NCBI GenBank assembly: GCA_964517495.1
Contig: CAZFER010000065.1
Span: 1-35,651 of the forward strand
Direction: 5' to 3'
Length of the DNA stretch: 35,651 nt
From: CAZFER01 sp964517495
GTDB taxonomy: Bacteria > Hinthialibacterota > Hinthialibacteria > Hinthialibacterales > Hinthialibacteraceae
Shown: piece after piece, positions 33,801 to 35,651 of the stretch
How positions within the stretch are numbered: the first letter of the stretch is position 1
Layout of the letters: each line of letters starts with the position of its first letter
Made by a program: the position numbers and the translations under genes
Notes under the pieces: model-generated
Told to the model about the DNA's origin: nothing
The model's input: only the letters and a program-made list of their open reading frames with translations
Database searches by the model: none

Positions 33801-34282
33801 GTAAGAAACGGTTTAATATAGGAGATTTGATCTTTTGTTAACAATTCAGGTTTCATTGCGAACGGTTCAAGAATCAGATATTGCATGGATCGCAAAATTG
33901 ATTGATTATCATAGGCATCGGCAATTTTGCCAGCCAGAGCAAGTAATCCTTCGTCAATATATTGGTTGCGTTCTTTCCTGAGCCACCATGGAAAATCAAC
34001 CTTGGAAAGCCCGGTTAACTCTGCAATTTTTTTAAGATCATTGGATTCTATACCTTCCAGTTGATTCATGGATCGTTGAATTAAAAGCGCCTCTGCAGAA
34101 TCTTTATAACGGGCCTCGTATCCATAATCATCTAAATAGGTATATGCCGCTTCCCAATCCTCTGATTTTTGAACGTTATTCCATGCCATCCATTCGGTCA
34201 CAGGGCCGTATAAAACGGTTATTAGAATAAGCAAGATAATGATTCCAGCAGCGACAAGTCCCTTACGTAGATTTTTATTCAT
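30833..34282 (-). CDS. large membrane-anchored protein of unknown function
   Basis: A 1149-residue protein with one N-terminal transmembrane helix (GLVAAGIIILLILITVLYGP) and a large extracytoplasmic part; I cannot name its family as a whole. Roughly, residues 40-400 are helical with TPR-like stretches; about 590-690 look like a pre-peptidase C-terminal (PPC-like) beta domain (DKLDDTLLTMDSDKWFFYDA, then LGRYFIRVSNPSSSTIDFGL); 700-1050 are again helical. The C-terminus is polar with the tetrapeptide TNP repeated four times and ends in NPWR. The start at 34282 has AAGGAG 8 bases upstream; an ATG 24 bases earlier lacks one. It is convergent with the sulfatase (17 bp between stops) but has no evident functional link to it. 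Confidence 0.8.
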   Translation of the reverse strand: MNKNLRKGLVAAGIIILLILITVLYGPVTEWMAWNNVQKSEDWEAAYTYLDDYGYEARYKDSAEALLIQRSMNQLEGIESNDLKKIAELTGLSKVDFPWWLRKERNQYIDEGLLALAGKIADAYDNQSILRSMQYLILEPFAMKPELLTKDQISYIKPFLTPLWMWNNWDEFNKYLRRYVVGTVDNQALITLAQHMPGKDETATLREDFEYHIVHFAMEKYGLLPSQFKTLLKDFFTPEWIVTHGQNENRGDLLFVAANMRTAYQPETKDDKYDKAFSQYLENAGQQSDPTAGRVFYKLLDRQRRSRSASLPIAFRQKETKYQTLTTSDIPFTVRLKMNSENRELIQPDETVFSEQKTKEREEMMLDHVVQGLNQIFGDDVLPLEKSTEEVVEETGAGILIDYTLIPEGYRWGDPLSEELGKLVTVDFYIEWEVSFLPGKGEIPKVWEFTSRPPETVTIDMTFLRGQYARIFDYIIIDAIKNFEEKFFERLGIQFNFDDPHLIARLRKHIMDEYLLGNIKDLKGIASILYYAGDNVHSRLAQKVWCKVPELLGALDVIMEGRDPGKEIKSKPVGYIPIYNYSTLVIGDKLDDTLLTMDSDKWFFYDAVINPTQLTLTIDHIEKSLDIFVHKALPDRSGAYSKPVAFRYGTQSKRDLNIDLSLGRYFIRVSNPSSSTIDFGLQSSRTEKTNSWNKWIPVIQPDVADLEHFITQMEEENKQPEEELLWILAHQMKDETGFDSCLQKAAELAERSEIYLSIYPNKINSTIQNAQSFNELTQLATFVPSRRTELAPVALRLVSCDKEMHDYIEHFGLNMDAQNKWRQQLLAERIDEENTLTPKSFLNYLATIPKYDRMDSPLRDAFIRTLDEYSDKNETDAKLKTQFKSTISEAIVDYHYLTGDDLLPFKTVWSKDIEVQIQGIKSKSSSSSLAASRMNTALSSPIVRLQTKSYSTSDSLEGMNKNYFSNHVAAYLHIFPEEKKNHAKSMFDLITSTNQPYGLQTYLELFPTTDYKLEKEQIDTLISNVSKAKDYVTLLDEFPEMKEEIKIKFQSMVLSTPRAFSTEPDPISRKYTISIANKDEIYENLELYLNKFPEEQDAMFLALKLAIDSAIQMEDSRRQNSSSTLDRWNTNPSRTNPYNTNPYKTNPWR

Positions 34283-34546
34283 GATTGGTCTCCTTTTCGA
34301 TGGCACATTGTGATGTTGTCCAAATCAATAAAAAAAGTTATCCCGCTAAAAATTGAGGTTGCACGTTAGGGGTGGAGTGTTTATCCAAATATAGAAGGAA
34401 TGAAATGACGGGTGGAATGATCCAGCAAAAATGAATGTGATTCGCATGTGTTGAAGGCATTTTGGTGTTCATGCTTCCCTCTCCTTAGCTGATAAACAAT
34501 TCATGCTATCCAGCAGAACGCCATTTATCATGCTGATGAAAACAAA

Positions 34547-34576
34547 AAACCATGAGATTTAAGAATCTCATGGTTT
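34547..34576 (-). terminator. 13-bp hairpin, terminator-like on the minus strand
   Basis: AAACCATGAGATT (34547-34559) and AATCTCATGGTTT (34564-34576) are perfect inverted repeats with a 4-base loop. On the minus strand the stem runs into a T-rich tract (TTTTTTGTTTTC), the form of a rho-independent terminator. It lies upstream, not downstream, of the minus-strand gene starting at 34282, so it would act as a leader attenuator or end a short minus-strand RNA. Confidence 0.55.
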
Positions 34577-34686
34577 CAATTGGTTGTCAATAAGGTTTGT
34601 ATATAAATTTATAATTCAATGCATTTCTAACAAATCATGATTCCTTCAATATCAAATTAATTTTACTCTTTAAGCACCATGTCGAT

Positions 34687-34740
34687 GCACATAACCGCTG
34701 CCAGGATCAATTTGCGCGCAACGTGATCCGGTTAGTGTGC
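34687..34740. repeat. 54-bp imperfect palindrome with bulge
   Basis: GCACATAACC (34687-34696) pairs with GGTTAGTGTGC (34730-34740, one bulge or wobble), and GGATCA (34704-34709) with TGATCC (34724-34729). A 7-base bulge GCTGCCA lies on the left side only, and the loop contains the palindrome TTGCGCGCAA. It is much too long and precise for chance. There is no T-run after it, so it is not a terminator. It could be part of a minus-strand RNA ending at 34547 or a protein-binding site. Confidence 0.5.
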
Positions 34741-34883
34741 AAAAAATTGTCTATCACATAGATGTGTTATGAGCCATTGGATTCTTGTATAAATTGGAAC
34801 TCACATACTTCTTTCATATGAATTGAATTTCGTGCTAACCTAAAGAATTGAATCTGATATGGCTGGATGTGAGGTATTATATA

Positions 34884-35369
34884 ATGACCAATAAACCCTT
34901 TCGAGTTGGATATGGATTTGACCTTCATCAATGGTCTGAGGATAGAAAATTAATTCTCGGTGGAGTTGAAATCCCCCATACGCATGGCCTGTTGGGCCAT
35001 TCCGATGCTGATGCGTTAACCCATGCGATTATTGATGCATTATTGGGGGCGTTGGCAATGGGAGATATTGGCCAGCATTTCCCTGATTCGGATCCACGAT
35101 TTGAGGGTGCCAATAGTATTCAATTGCTTCAAACCACGTTAACGTTGGTTCATGAAGCGGGGTATGCGGTGGGTAACGTGGATTCCACCATTGTGGCGGA
35201 TCAACCCAAAATGGTTCCCCATATACATCGAATACGCTTGAGTTTGGCTTCAGCCTTAAAGGTAACCGAATCGGATGTCAGCGTAAAAGCCACGCGCACT
35301 GAGCATGTTCTCTTTCAGCCCGAAAGGGGATTATTGGCGATGGCGACGGTTTTATTGCAAAGAGATTGA
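34884..35369 (+). CDS. ispF: 2-C-methyl-D-erythritol 2,4-cyclodiphosphate synthase
   Basis: The MEP-pathway enzyme that cyclises CDP-ME 2-phosphate. At 161 aa it has normal length. Metal ligands: GFDLHQW (Asp13, His15) and GLLGHSDADALTHA (34 onward, His47). IDALLGAL, GDIGQHFPDSDP (60-71) and the helical region are standard. The C-terminal strand reads SVKATRTEHVLFQPERG (133-149) where the family usually has ATTTExLGFTGRxEG, so the second Thr and the GFxG turn are altered. The enzyme is probably still active, since Glu140 remains. The start is ATG 34884, with GAGGT 8 bases upstream. It works in the same pathway as dxs and ispA 28 kb away. The frame after its stop (35370-35610) is not convincing as a gene. 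Confidence 0.93.
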   Translation: MTNKPFRVGYGFDLHQWSEDRKLILGGVEIPHTHGLLGHSDADALTHAIIDALLGALAMGDIGQHFPDSDPRFEGANSIQLLQTTLTLVHEAGYAVGNVDSTIVADQPKMVPHIHRIRLSLASALKVTESDVSVKATRTEHVLFQPERGLLAMATVLLQRD

Positions 35370-35610
35370 AAAAAATGTGCACATTTTCAAATTTCAAGAT
35401 ATATTTAATTATAGATAAACAAAAAAGGCGGAGCGAATGGCAATTCCACCCTGTTTCATCATTCCTTCTCCTTTTCTCCTATCTTTATTATTTGGATGAG
35501 TTGCAAAATCCCGAACCAAAACTCATCCTTTTTTTTGTCCCAAAACTGGATTGACACATAGGTTAATCCCCCAATGTCATTAAGTTAAGATCAAATTGGA
35601 TCGTTGAATA

Positions 35611-35651
35611 GGGAGGGCGAGGCTCCCGCCGAGCCGTTATACGTGAAAACG
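35611..35651 (+). repeat. REP-like hairpin repeat, right end copy
   Basis: The last 41 bases, starting GGGAGGGCGAGGCTCCCGCC, are the inverted copy of bases 1-41 with two mismatches. The hairpin (GGCTC/GAGCC, or GGC-GA-GGC/GCC-GA-GCC) is followed by GTTATACGTGAAAACG, conserved in both copies up to the edge. The element is probably multi-copy and longer than seen here. Related to the REPIN arms at 15.5 kb by the shared GGGAG...GGCTyCCnGCCG plan. Confidence 0.7.

Larger units (their letters stand above)
34283..34883. other. 601-bp divergent spacer with two long hairpins
   Basis: The region between the large membrane protein gene and ispF has no credible ORF. It contains the two inverted-repeat structures listed separately (34547-34576 and 34687-34740) and is otherwise AT-rich. 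It must hold the promoters of both divergent genes; TGTATAAAT at about 34786-34794 is a possible -10 region for ispF. Confidence 0.5.

Noticed and set aside
34687..34740. Integron attC site
   Set aside because: The end boxes do not fit RYYYAAC/GTTRRRY (one mismatch each), the bulge is on one side only, and there are no cassettes or integrase.
35366..35554. Open frame after ispF
   Set aside because: Starts with TTG overlapping the ispF stop and encodes a hydrophobic, low-complexity stretch of AT-rich spacer.
1..35651. A transposon or integrative element delimited by the terminal inverted repeats
   Set aside because: There is no transposase or recombinase inside, and the content is housekeeping genes; a repeat-induced contig break is simpler.

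Overview
The window looks like a chromosomal fragment of an uncultivated, Gram-negative-type, flagellated bacterium of moderate-to-low GC. Several proteins resemble those common in little-cultivated lineages near the PVC/FCB groups (planctomycete-, Hydrogenedentota- or Sumerlaeota-like): a pseudopilin with a FLNAQ..AKVARVQ segment, an acetate-kinase-family enzyme with a CHLGGSSSL core, a Tat-exported sugar-isomerase-like TIM barrel, and a sulfatase with its anaerobic maturase. This placement is an inference from protein style. Both ends of the window are copies of one 41-bp sequence in inverted orientation (39/41 identical). This suggests a whole contig whose assembly stopped at a dispersed repeat.

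Layout. 1-1.5 kb (minus): a type IV pilin-like protein and a SAM methyltransferase with a hydrophobic N-terminus. 1.8-6.3 kb (plus): xseA-xseB-ispA-dxs, the classic exonuclease VII/isoprenoid cluster; ispF sits alone at the right end. 6.3-9.2 kb: a YD-repeat-like protein, a HigB/HigA-type toxin-antitoxin pair with a palindromic operator, a Uma2 nuclease and a small unknown ORF. 9.3-11.5 kb: a divergent acetate kinase homologue and PRPP synthase. 11.5-19 kb: a flagellar filament cluster, flagellin (861 aa)-flaG-fliD-fliS, interrupted by a REPIN-like inverted repeat. 19.2-22.8 kb (minus): two STAS proteins, uppP, a flippase-like membrane protein and a TIM-barrel protein, probably largely one operon. 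23-25.2 kb: a lipoprotein and a purine-type permease. 25.2-26.7 kb (minus): a pair of tiny uncharacterised proteins and a duplicated TPR protein. 26.9-30.8 kb (plus): sulfatase maturase, a degenerate GGDEF-RHH fusion, and a sulfatase. 30.8-34.3 kb (minus): a 1149-residue membrane-anchored protein of unknown function. 34.3-35.6 kb: hairpin-rich spacer, then ispF.

How the parts fit. The maturase would convert the active-site cysteine of the neighbouring sulfatase. xse/ispA/dxs/ispF and uppP serve isoprenoid and undecaprenyl-carrier supply. The flagellar genes encode the filament, the cap and the flagellin chaperone.

The most interesting signal is the flagellin leader. About 250 bases upstream of the ATG there are several competing hairpins and a potential pseudoknot. 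They end in an 11-base segment perfectly complementary to the flagellin Shine-Dalgarno region. This is the layout of a translational RNA switch, and I cannot match it to a riboswitch class I know. Other candidates for new biology are the GGDEF-RHH fusion, the two-gene small-protein cassette and the REP-like repeats.
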